Shown here in pieces: positions 8,704-17,053 of a stretch of 64,000 nt of DNA; the first letter of the stretch is position 1; the number at the start of each line of letters is the position of its first letter. The notes beneath the pieces were generated by a model. It did no database searches, was not told the origin of the DNA, and was given only the letters and a program-made list of their open reading frames with translations. Both the position numbers and the translations under genes were made by a program. This stretch comes from Frigidibacter mobilis. Its GTDB lineage: Bacteria > Pseudomonadota > Alphaproteobacteria > Rhodobacterales > Rhodobacteraceae. The stretch spans positions 2,666,001 to 2,730,000 of the forward strand of contig NZ_CP012661.1 of the NCBI RefSeq assembly GCF_001620265.1, written 5' to 3'.

Positions 8704-9888
8704 ATGCGGTTTGCCATTCTGGACGGATTTCGCGGCTTCTTCTTGCTATTCATGATGATAGCCCATGCGAATGCCTATCTGAACGCGCCGCTTGGCCGCT
8801 TCAACCACCATTATTTCGGCTGGGTCGAGGATGCGCAGGGCTTCGTGTTCATCTCGGGCCTCGTGGTGGCACTGGTCTATTCCAGGCGCCTTTTGCGCAA
8901 GGGCGAGGCCGCAATGCGCGAGGGCATCGGCGCGCGGATCCGCAAGATCTATACCTATCACGCGGCGCTGATCCTGCTCTTTCTGGCCTGCGCGCTGCTG
9001 TTGCCGCTGATCGGCATCCAGGCAAACATCCTGCGCCAGCAGGCCGCGGAACCCTTCGTCTTCACCCTCGCCTCGCTGTTCCTGATGACCGGCACCATGC
9101 ACATGGGCATCTTGCCGATGTACCTGTTCTTCATGATCGCCACCCCCGCGGTGCTGGTGATGTTCAAGACCGGGCGCGCGCCGGTGGTGCTGGCCGGGTC
9201 CATCGCGCTGTGGCTGCTGGCGCAGACCGGCTGGCCTGACCTGATGCAGCTGCCCGTCGAGGCCGCGGCGGCGGCGGCCGGCCATCCGTTCAATATCGGC
9301 ATCTATTTCAACATCTTCGGCTGGCAAGCGCTGTTCGTCGCCGGGCTGTGGATCGGCTGGCTGGCCGCGAACCGCCGGCTGGACCTGAACCGCCTGAAGG
9401 CGCCCGAGATGCAGCAGGTATTCTGGATCGCGCTGGCCGCCTTCCTGATCCTGGGGGTATTCGACGTGATGGCCTATACCGGCTGGGGCAGCGAGGGCTG
9501 GCGCCGCATGGTCTTTGCCTCGATCGACCGCGGCAACCTGCACGTCATCTATGTGGTGGCCTTCGCGGTGAACCTCTACCTCGTCACCTGGCTGGTCGTT
9601 GCCGGCCCCGCTTCCGACTGGCGCGGGCTGGCGCTGGTCGGGCGCTTCGTGGGCTGGCTGTTCACCCGCAACGCACTGGTGACGCTTGGCCAGCATTCGC
9701 TGCAGATCTTCGTGGCGCATATCGTGCTGGTCTATGCCCTGTCGCTCTGGGCGCAGGACCGCGAGCCGCTGGCGCCGATGGCCGCCAACCTGCTGCTGCT
9801 CGGCAGCATCGCGCCGCTCTACGCCGTGGCCTGGCTGCATGACCGGGTGAAGGAACGCCGGGCCCTGGCCGCCGAGGCCCGCGCCTGA
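8704..9888 (+). CDS. OpgC-type multi-pass membrane protein (acyltransferase-like)
   Basis: 394 aa starting MRFAILDGFRGFFLLFMM, with about ten membrane helices and the GQHSLQIFVAHIVL segment typical of the C-terminal helices of OpgC-domain proteins. OpgC adds succinyl groups to osmoregulated periplasmic glucans in other proteobacteria; here no glucan synthase is adjacent, so the substrate is open. An AAGGA ribosome binding site lies 8 nt before this ATG. The open frame runs 705 nt further upstream, but that portion is antisense to the PEBP-like gene. The 285 nt upstream hold no other gene that I can support. Confidence 0.8.
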   Translation: MRFAILDGFRGFFLLFMMIAHANAYLNAPLGRFNHHYFGWVEDAQGFVFISGLVVALVYSRRLLRKGEAAMREGIGARIRKIYTYHAALILLFLACALLLPLIGIQANILRQQAAEPFVFTLASLFLMTGTMHMGILPMYLFFMIATPAVLVMFKTGRAPVVLAGSIALWLLAQTGWPDLMQLPVEAAAAAAGHPFNIGIYFNIFGWQALFVAGLWIGWLAANRRLDLNRLKAPEMQQVFWIALAAFLILGVFDVMAYTGWGSEGWRRMVFASIDRGNLHVIYVVAFAVNLYLVTWLVVAGPASDWRGLALVGRFVGWLFTRNALVTLGQHSLQIFVAHIVLVYALSLWAQDREPLAPMAANLLLLGSIAPLYAVAWLHDRVKERRALAAEARA

Positions 9889-9900
9889 CGCGATCTCCTG

Positions 9901-11247
9901 CTACGCCGCCGCCCGTTCCAGGGCGGCAACGATCCCGCCCACCGACCTTTCCAGCAGCGCCGCATCCTCGCATTCGGCCATCACCCGGATCAGCGGCTCG
10001 GTCCCCGACTTGCGGATCAAGAGCCGCCCCTGCCCCTGCAAGGCGGTCTCGGCCTCGGCAATCACCTTGCGAACCTCTGCATCGGCCAGCGGCTGCTGCC
10101 CGGCCTGATAGCGTACATTCTTCAGCATCTGCGGCACCGTCTCGAACTGCCGCACCAGCGCGCTTGCCGGCTGCCCGGTCTCGGCCATCGCCGCCAGGAA
10201 TTGCAGCCCGGCGATCAGCCCGTCGCCCGTCGTCGCATGGTCGGTCATCACGATATGCCCCGACTGCTCGCCCCCCAGGTTGAAGCCGCCCTCGCGCATC
10301 CGTTCGACCACATAGCGGTCGCCGACCGCCGTCCGCTCCAGCCGCAGCCCGCGGCCCTGCAAGAACCGCTCCAGCCCGAGGTTCGACATCACCGTGGCGA
10401 CCAGCGCCCCGCCCTTCAGCCGCCCCGCCTCGGCCCACCGCGCCGCCAGCAGCGCCATGATCTGGTCGCCGTCCGCCACCTGCCCCGTCTCATCGAGGAT
10501 CATCACCCGGTCCGCATCGCCATCAAGGCTGATGCCCATGTCGGCGCCATGCGCCACCACCGCCTCGGCGGCGGTCTGGGTATAGGTCGATCCGCAGCGG
10601 TCATTGATATTGGTGCCGTTGGGCGACACGCCAACCGGGATCACCTCGGCCCCCAGCTCCCACAGCACCTCGGGCGCGGCGCGGTAGGCGGCGCCATTGG
10701 CGCAATCCACCACCACCTTCAGCCCGGTCAGCCGGCCGCGATGCGGAAACGTGGTCTTGGCATATTCCACATAGCGCCCCAGCCCGTCGTCGATGCGCCG
10801 GGCCCGCCCGATATTCTGCGGCTGCGCCAGCCGGATCTCGCCCGCCAGCGCCGCCTCGATCTCGGCCTCCACGTCGTCCGACAGCTTGAAACCGTCGGGG
10901 CCGAAGAACTTGATGCCATTGTCATGCGCCGGGTTGTGGCTGGCCGAGATCATGATCCCCAGATCCGCCCGCATCGAGCGGGTCAGGAATCCCACCGCCG
11001 GTGTCGGCACCGGCCCCAGCAGCAGCACGTTCATGCCGGTGGAGGTCAGCCCCGCGGTCAGCGCGTTTTCCAGCATGTAGCCCGACAGGCGCGTGTCCTT
11101 GCCGATCACCACGCGGTGCCCGTTGCGCCCGTCGGTGCGGAACCAGCGCCCCGCCGCAGCCCCCAGCCGCAGCGCGACCTCGGCAGTCATCGGATAGGTG
11201 TTGGCGGTGCCGCGCACCCCGTCTGTGCCGAACAGGTTCCGTGTCAT
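9901..11247 (-). CDS. glmM: Phosphoglucosamine mutase
   Basis: 448 aa from the ATG at 11247. It interconverts glucosamine-6-phosphate and glucosamine-1-phosphate for UDP-GlcNAc, peptidoglycan and LPS. The N-terminus reads [13 protein letters not shown]; the catalytic phosphoserine loop ISASHNP has Ser at 103; the metal loop is [10 protein letters not shown]; the C-terminal phosphate loop is [14 protein letters not shown]. The start overlaps the folP stop (ATGA), indicating translational coupling in a folB-folP-glmM operon. Confidence 0.97.
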   Translation of the reverse strand: MTRNLFGTDGVRGTANTYPMTAEVALRLGAAAGRWFRTDGRNGHRVVIGKDTRLSGYMLENALTAGLTSTGMNVLLLGPVPTPAVGFLTRSMRADLGIMISASHNPAHDNGIKFFGPDGFKLSDDVEAEIEAALAGEIRLAQPQNIGRARRIDDGLGRYVEYAKTTFPHRGRLTGLKVVVDCANGAAYRAAPEVLWELGAEVIPVGVSPNGTNINDRCGSTYTQTAAEAVVAHGADMGISLDGDADRVMILDETGQVADGDQIMALLAARWAEAGRLKGGALVATVMSNLGLERFLQGRGLRLERTAVGDRYVVERMREGGFNLGGEQSGHIVMTDHATTGDGLIAGLQFLAAMAETGQPASALVRQFETVPQMLKNVRYQAGQQPLADAEVRKVIAEAETALQGQGRLLIRKSGTEPLIRVMAECEDAALLERSVGGIVAALERAAA

Positions 11248-12200
11248 TCGTTGTATCCCCTCTGCACTGCCTGCCAAAGCCGGATGCCCTGCGTCACCTC
11301 GGCCACATCATGAACCCTGTGGATCTGCGCCCCCTGCGCCAGCCCCGCCAGCGTCAGCGCCAGCGTGCCGGGCATCCGCGCCGCGGGCTCGGGCGCCTGC
11401 CCGATGCTGCCGATGAACCGCTTGCGCGATACCCCCAGCAGGATCGCACAGCCAAGCCCGTGAAACAGCGACAGCCCGCGCAGCAGCGCCAGGTTGTGCT
11501 GCAGCGTCTTGCCAAAGCCGATGCCGGGGTCGATGCAGATCCGGGCCCGTGGAATGCCCCCCGCCTCGGCCACCGCCACCCTCTCGGCCAGCGCGTCATA
11601 GACATCGAGCAGCACATCGTCATAGCGCGGATCGAGGTGCATCGTCGCAGGCGTGCCCTGGCTGTGCATCAGGCAGAGCGGCGCGCCGGCACCTGCCACC
11701 ACGCCCGCGAGGCCCGGGTCGAAGCTCAACCCAGACACGTCATTGACCAGATCGGCCCCCACCTGCAGCGCCACCGCCGCCACCGAAGCCTTGCGCGTGT
11801 CGATGGAAATCGGCAGCGCAAAGCCGCCATCGCGCAAGCCGGCAATCACCGGGCCGGTGCGGGCAACCTCCTCGGCCGGCGAAACCTCGGGCGCGCCGGG
11901 GCGGGTGGATTCGCCGCCGATATCCAGGATCGCCATCCCCTCATCCGCCATCTTGCGGGCGCGGGCCAGCGCCGCGCCGGGCGCCAGAAACCGGCCGCCA
12001 TCGGAAAAACTGTCGGGCGTCACGTTGAGAATGCCCATCACCTGCGGGCGGTCCAGCGCCAGCCCCGCCAGCGCCGGGCGTGGGGCGGTCAATCGCGCCA
12101 GCAGATCGGCGGGCACCTCCGCCGCGGGCAGGATCCCCTGCGAGCCGCCCCGCGTCAGCACCTCGACCCGGTCGAACCAGCACCAGCCCCCCGCCAGCAT
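11244..12200 (-). CDS. folP: Dihydropteroate synthase (apparent frameshift at the N-terminus)
   Basis: Joins 4-aminobenzoate to dihydropterin pyrophosphate in folate synthesis; the sulfonamide target. Core motifs are intact: [50 protein letters not shown]. In this frame the first ATG is at 12200 ([14 protein letters not shown]); TTG at 12236 is also possible. From ATG 12258 another frame gives MTMYYRPIAQTDPARPRG, which looks like the usual family N-terminus and would join [13 protein letters not shown] if one G were removed from the AGGGGC run. Either the protein starts late, or there is a frameshift or base error. The catalytic core is unaffected. Confidence 0.93.
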   Translation of the reverse strand: MLAGGWCWFDRVEVLTRGGSQGILPAAEVPADLLARLTAPRPALAGLALDRPQVMGILNVTPDSFSDGGRFLAPGAALARARKMADEGMAILDIGGESTRPGAPEVSPAEEVARTGPVIAGLRDGGFALPISIDTRKASVAAVALQVGADLVNDVSGLSFDPGLAGVVAGAGAPLCLMHSQGTPATMHLDPRYDDVLLDVYDALAERVAVAEAGGIPRARICIDPGIGFGKTLQHNLALLRGLSLFHGLGCAILLGVSRKRFIGSIGQAPEPAARMPGTLALTLAGLAQGAQIHRVHDVAEVTQGIRLWQAVQRGYNE

Positions 12201-12296
12201 CAGCGCCCCTCGGGCGGGCGGGATCGGTCTGGGCAATGGGGCGGTAATACATCGTCATTGCGCCATTCAGCGCATCGCGCCCGGCTTGGCAAGCGG

Positions 12297-13214
12297 TCAG
12301 GCGGGCAACCGCGTCACCGGCACGCGGCTTCCTGCCGGCACCGAAACATCGCCGTGAACATCCAGCCCGTCCGCCGCCAGCATCTCGGCCAGCCACAGCG
12401 CCAGCGCCACCGCATCGCGGGCCGGCGCCTTGGGCCCGTCCACCGCATCGAGCACGATCTTCGACGGCGCCCAGACGATCATCTGCCGGTGCTTCATCGC
12501 CCAGTCGATTTCCGTCCGCGTCGCCACCACCACGCAGCGCCGGTCGCGCGCCGCCAGCACCCAGGCGTTCTGCTCGATGGCCAGCAGGTCGATGCGCCGC
12601 TGCGTCGGCCCGTGACCCGTGGCGGGGGGCGGCAGGTCGGCCGGCCCCACGGTCAGGATCACCGGCGCGCCGCCCGCCTCCAGCGCATCCAGCCGCGCGG
12701 CCAGATCCGGCGCGGCAATCGCGGCGTTGGACAGGAACACCACCCGCGGATGCAGCGCCGCCTCGATCCCGTCGGCATCGGTGGCGCGCAAGGGCACCGC
12801 AGCGCGCGAGCGCACGATCTCTACCCCAAGCGCGCCGGGGCCTCGGTCCAGCTTCTCGATCCGCACGAAGACCCGCATCGCCTGCCGCGCCGCCAGGATG
12901 CGCTCCGCCACCCGCTCGGCCAGCGTTTCCAGCAAGTTCAGCCGTTCGGCGGCAAGCTCGGCCTGGATGGATTCGGTCAGATGGTCATAGGACAGGATGC
13001 GGTCGACATCATCGGCCAGCGGCGCGGGCTGCGGGCGCACCTCCACCACCAGGTTGAAGCGCAGCCGCTGGGTCTGGCCGCGTTCCTGCTGGAAGGCGCC
13101 GATATCGGCCTCCACCACATGATCGCGCAGGCTGATCCGGTCACGCGGATCAGCCCCGGCCGAGGCTTCGGCGCGCTCTTCGGGATGGGCGAAGGCCAAG
13201 CGGATATCGGTCAT
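12297..13214 (-). CDS. folB: Dihydroneopterin aldolase with a long C-terminal extension
   Basis: 305 aa, more than twice the usual 120 aa. Residues about 24-135 form the FolB fold (RISLRDHVVEADIGAFQQER at the start; FVRIEKLDRGPGALGVEI carrying the conserved lysine near the end), which cleaves dihydroneopterin to 6-hydroxymethyl-dihydropterin. Residues about 140-305 are an additional domain I do not recognise (IDLLAIEQNAWVLAARDRRC, APSKIVLDAVDGPKAPARDA). First gene of the folB-folP-glmM cluster; the gap to folP is 38 nt if folP starts at 12258. Confidence 0.85.
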   Translation of the reverse strand: MTDIRLAFAHPEERAEASAGADPRDRISLRDHVVEADIGAFQQERGQTQRLRFNLVVEVRPQPAPLADDVDRILSYDHLTESIQAELAAERLNLLETLAERVAERILAARQAMRVFVRIEKLDRGPGALGVEIVRSRAAVPLRATDADGIEAALHPRVVFLSNAAIAAPDLAARLDALEAGGAPVILTVGPADLPPPATGHGPTQRRIDLLAIEQNAWVLAARDRRCVVVATRTEIDWAMKHRQMIVWAPSKIVLDAVDGPKAPARDAVALALWLAEMLAADGLDVHGDVSVPAGSRVPVTRLPA

Positions 13215-13316
13215 GGATGTGGCCCTCGGTCAGCTCTTGCCGATATATAGCGCCGCAGCCGGCAGGCGAAAGCCCGAAGGCGGCGCCAAGGCAGGCATAG
13301 GCGACGGCCTCCCGGC

Positions 13317-14123
13317 TCAGTCCTGCTTGCTGCGGGCAGATTGCCGCAAAGGCGCCGAGGCGCTGGCGACCTGGCTTGGGGCAGCCGAGGCCACCCGCAG
13401 CGGCTGGCGGTAGAAGATATGCGAGCCGATGCGCGCGGTCTGGGTGAAGCTGCGCGCCCATTTTGGGTTCACCGCCGGGGTATGGAAATGCGTGGCGCCC
13501 TGCGTCAGCTCGCGCGGAGCGCCGTCCAGCATCGCCCGCGCGATCCGCGCCGCCCGATCCCAAGCGCGCGGGTCGCCGATGGTCTCGGGCTTGCCGTCGC
13601 AGACATACGAGAACTGGCAGCCGCCCTTGCCGGCCTGATTGACCACGCCGCAGATGCTGTTGGGATAGGCCGGGGTCTCGACACGGTTCAGGATCACCTC
13701 GGCCACTGCCGCCTGCCCGTGCAGGCTCTCGCCCCGCGCCTCGAAATAGACCGCGGTCGCCAGGCAGCGGAACTGCTGGTCGCCCTTGGGGGCCGGCTGC
13801 GCGGCCAGCCACATCGGATCGGTCACGCGCGGGGCGCCCCCGGCCGCCTTGCGCGCCGCGGCGCGGGTCGGCGCGCTGGTGGTGGCGACAGCGCCGAACA
13901 GCGGGCGTTTCGCGGTCTTCTGCGGCCCAGCCACCAGACCGGCGAGCTTCGAGCCCTCGACAAGGGCAAGGCCGGCACGTTCCTGGTTCAGCAGGCTGGC
14001 AAGGCGGGCATCGATCGGGGCAGTCGGGTCGTTCGAGTGGCTCACACTGACTTCGGCCGCAAGGCCGCTGGAGAGGGCGATCGTCAGGGCCGAGGCCCCC
14101 GCCCAAGTCTTCAGCACATTCAT
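13317..14123 (-). CDS. SleB-type cell wall hydrolase, secreted
   Basis: 268 aa from the ATG at 14123, which has AGGAA 8 nt upstream. A signal peptide (MNVLKTWAGASALTIALSSGLAAE) is followed by a low-complexity Ala/Lys linker. The SleB/hydrolase_2 domain spans about residues 120-235: YFEARGESLHGQAAVAEVILNRV with the conserved catalytic Glu, CQFSYVCDGKPE, and ATHFHTPAVNPKWA. The family cleaves peptidoglycan glycan strands; in non-sporing alphaproteobacteria it probably serves wall remodelling. A small imperfect hairpin at 14233-14246 upstream may end the preceding ppdK transcript. Confidence 0.85.
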   Translation of the reverse strand: MNVLKTWAGASALTIALSSGLAAEVSVSHSNDPTAPIDARLASLLNQERAGLALVEGSKLAGLVAGPQKTAKRPLFGAVATTSAPTRAAARKAAGGAPRVTDPMWLAAQPAPKGDQQFRCLATAVYFEARGESLHGQAAVAEVILNRVETPAYPNSICGVVNQAGKGGCQFSYVCDGKPETIGDPRAWDRAARIARAMLDGAPRELTQGATHFHTPAVNPKWARSFTQTARIGSHIFYRQPLRVASAAPSQVASASAPLRQSARSKQD

Positions 14124-14308
14124 CAAATGGTTCCTGGTATTGTCAAAATGCTGCAGCCGCGAAGGCAGCAGCACCGGGGCTTACCCGAAAACGACGATCC
14201 GGTCCATGCAAACGGGAAAAATAGGCAAGAATCCGCCGAACGGCGGTTCTAAACCCCTGCGCAAAACCCGAAACGAATCAGGCCGCTATCGCCTCACAAA
14301 TACCCGTC

Positions 14309-16879
14309 CTAGCGGCGAATTCCAGCGGTATTCTGCGGCCTGGCCCGATCCAGCAGCGCAAAATGCGCCGCTGCCAGCCGCGCCACCGGAACCCGGTAGG
14401 GAGAGCACGAAACATAGTCGAATCCTGCCGCGCGGCAGAAGGAAATCGATTCGGGATTGCCGCCATGCTCGCCGCAGATCGACACGGTCAGCTCGGGCCG
14501 CGTCTCGCGCCCGCGCTTGGCACCGATCAGCAGCAGCTCGCCCACCCCATCCTCATCGAGCATGTGGAACGGGTCCTCGCGGTAGACCCCCTGCGCGACA
14601 TAAGACCCCATGAACCGCCCGGCATCGTCGCGCGACAGGCCATAGGTCATCTGCGTCAGGTCATTGGTACCAAAGGACAAGAACGCCGAATGCTGCGCGA
14701 TCTCGCCCGCCCGCAACGCCGCCCGCGGCGTTTCCACCATCACCCCCAGCCGGTAGTCGAAATCCGCCCCGGTCTCGTTGCGCACGGCAGCCGCCACCGC
14801 ATCGGTGCGGGTCTTCACGATCTCCACCTCGCGCTTGGCCGAGACCAGCGGGATCATGATTTCCGGCACCACCGCCGCCCCGCGCCGGCTGGCCTCCACC
14901 GTCGCCTCGAAGATCGCCCGGGTCTGCATGTCGTAGATCTCGGGCACGGTGATCCCCAGCCGCACGCCCCGCATCCCCAGCATCGGGTTGAACTCGGTCA
15001 GCGCCTCGACCCGCCGCGTCACCTCCGACAAGGGCCGGTCCAGCGCCTCGGCCAACTCGCGCATCCCTTCGCGGTCATGCGGCAGGAATTCGTGCAGCGG
15101 CGGATCGAACAGCCGGATGCAGACCGGCAGCCCGGCCATGATGTCAAAGAGCGCGATGAAATCCGCCCGCTGCATCGGCAGCAAGCGTTCCAGCGCCACC
15201 CGCCGGTCCTCGCCGGTATCGGCAAAGATCATCTCGCGCATCACCGTCAGGCGGTCTTCATCGAAGAACATGTGCTCGGTGCGGCAGAGGCCAATTCCCT
15301 CCGCCTCGAACATCCGCGCGGTGCGGGCATCATCGGGCGTGTCGGCATTGGCGCGGATGCCGATGTCGCGCACATTGTCGGCCCATCGCAGCAGCGTGCG
15401 GAACCCGTCATCCAGCGCCGGCTCCAGCATGGCCGGGCTGCCCGCCAGCACCTCGCCCGTGGTGCCATCCACCGTCAGCGTGTCACCCTCGCGCAGCACC
15501 CGGCCATCCGCCGTGGTCAGCGTCCGCTCGCGCCCGTTCAGCCGCAGCTCCGAGGCGCCGACGATGGCCGGCAACCCCAGCCCCCGCGCGATCACCGCGG
15601 CATGGCTGGTCATCCCGCCCCGCTCCGTCAGCACGGCGACCGAGGCGTGCATCCCGCGGATATCCTCGGGCGCAGTTTCCCGCCGCACCAGGATGCAGGG
15701 CTCATCGCGCGCGGCGCTGGCCTGCGCGGCGGCGGCGGTGAACACGATCTTGCCGGTGGCGGCGCCGGGGCTGGCGGCGATGCCGCGGCCCAGCCGGTCG
15801 CGCGGCACCCGCGGATCGACCTGGAAATGCAGCAGGTCCGACAGCGCCCGCGGCTCCACCCGCAGCAGCGCATCCTCGCGGCTGATGATCCCGTCATTGG
15901 CCAGCGCCACCGCGATGCGCACCGCGGCGCGCGACGAGCGTTGCACCCGCACCGCATCAATCACCTTGATCGCGCCATCCTCGATGGCAAATTCGATCTG
16001 CATCTCCTCGCGCAGGCGTTCGCGGCAGATGCGGCCGTGGCGCAAAAGCTCGCCGAACAGTTCCGGCGCCACATCCTCCAGCGCCGGGCCGCGCGGATCG
16101 GCCACCAGGAACAGCGTCGCCTCGGAAATCCCGCCATCCGCCCGCGGCCCGTTCTCCTGGCCGCGAAAGCGCCCGATGATCTGCGGCGCGCCGGTCACGC
16201 CCTCGACGAACTGGATCGTGCCCGATCCCGACCGTCCCGGCCCGATGGCCAGCGCCATGCCCTGCACCACCAGCCCAAGTGCGGCCTCGGCCGGGGCGCC
16301 CTTGGCAGCGCGCAGCAGCCGCGCGGTGGTGCCTTCCCAGGCGCGCGCCATGCTGCGCAGCACCTCGGCCAGTTGCCGGGCCGGGTCTTGCGGGAAGGGC
16401 TCGTCGGTTTCCGCCTCATAGGCGGCCAGCGCCGCGGCCAGCGCACCCGAGGCCGGCGGCGCCGAGAACATGTCGGGGTCCAGCCGCGCCACATGCAGCG
16501 CAAAGGCCTGCACGAAGCGCAGGTACAGCGCATCGGCCGCCTCGGTGCCGTGGGTCCTGGCCAGCGCGGCATGGCGCTCGGCATTCATGCCGACGTTCAG
16601 CACCGTACCCGGCCCGCCCCAGGCCGGGTTCTCCGGCGAGGGCCGGACCGAGACCAGCGGCGCCGCGCCGAACAGCGCCATCAGCCGGGCGGTATCGGGC
16701 ATCTGCCCTGCCGCAATCGCGCGCACGCTGTCACAGGGCAGCGCCACCGTCGGCGGCACCGGCAGGTCGAGCCGGATCAGCCGCTGCAGGCATTTCGCCC
16801 GCCAGCCATGCCGCGCGGTGCTGACATCGGCCGAAGGCTCGATCAGCGTGAACTCTGCGAAATCGGCGTGTTTCTGCAC
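14309..16879 (-). CDS. ppdK: Pyruvate phosphate dikinase (divergent N-terminal domain)
   Basis: 856 aa from the GTG at 16879, chosen because AGGAG lies 8 nt upstream; an upstream ATG at 16939 lacks this. Interconverts pyruvate + ATP + Pi and PEP + AMP + PPi. The swivelling phosphohistidine motif GGMTSHAAVIARG has His at 426; the PEP-binding TIM barrel has GLCRTEHMFF, GTNDLTQMTYGLSRDD and SICGEHGGNP with catalytic Cys at 802. The N-terminal nucleotide-binding domain is unusual: it lacks the GGKGANL loop and has SVRPSPENPAWGGPGTVLN in place of SVRSGA...GMMDTVLN. It sits downstream of glyS. Confidence 0.88.
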   Translation of the reverse strand: MQKHADFAEFTLIEPSADVSTARHGWRAKCLQRLIRLDLPVPPTVALPCDSVRAIAAGQMPDTARLMALFGAAPLVSVRPSPENPAWGGPGTVLNVGMNAERHAALARTHGTEAADALYLRFVQAFALHVARLDPDMFSAPPASGALAAALAAYEAETDEPFPQDPARQLAEVLRSMARAWEGTTARLLRAAKGAPAEAALGLVVQGMALAIGPGRSGSGTIQFVEGVTGAPQIIGRFRGQENGPRADGGISEATLFLVADPRGPALEDVAPELFGELLRHGRICRERLREEMQIEFAIEDGAIKVIDAVRVQRSSRAAVRIAVALANDGIISREDALLRVEPRALSDLLHFQVDPRVPRDRLGRGIAASPGAATGKIVFTAAAAQASAARDEPCILVRRETAPEDIRGMHASVAVLTERGGMTSHAAVIARGLGLPAIVGASELRLNGRERTLTTADGRVLREGDTLTVDGTTGEVLAGSPAMLEPALDDGFRTLLRWADNVRDIGIRANADTPDDARTARMFEAEGIGLCRTEHMFFDEDRLTVMREMIFADTGEDRRVALERLLPMQRADFIALFDIMAGLPVCIRLFDPPLHEFLPHDREGMRELAEALDRPLSEVTRRVEALTEFNPMLGMRGVRLGITVPEIYDMQTRAIFEATVEASRRGAAVVPEIMIPLVSAKREVEIVKTRTDAVAAAVRNETGADFDYRLGVMVETPRAALRAGEIAQHSAFLSFGTNDLTQMTYGLSRDDAGRFMGSYVAQGVYREDPFHMLDEDGVGELLLIGAKRGRETRPELTVSICGEHGGNPESISFCRAAGFDYVSCSPYRVPVARLAAAHFALLDRARPQNTAGIRR

Positions 16880-17053
16880 TGCGGCGAACTCCTGTTGGCC
16901 GCAGCATACGCCGCTTCCGATTCTCCGCAAGTAGGCCAAAGGACCAATATTGCGCGCCGTTGCCCCAAAACATGGCAGTTACGCAACGTCTGCCCCATTT
17001 TTCTGCGACATATCAGGGCGTCGGTCCCTTGTCGGCAGGATCGGGGGCCGCGC

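Noticed and set aside
11001..13250. A 749-codon plus-strand open frame across glmM, folP and folB
   Set aside because: Mirror frame of three recognisable genes on the minus strand; no family resemblance and no ribosome binding site.
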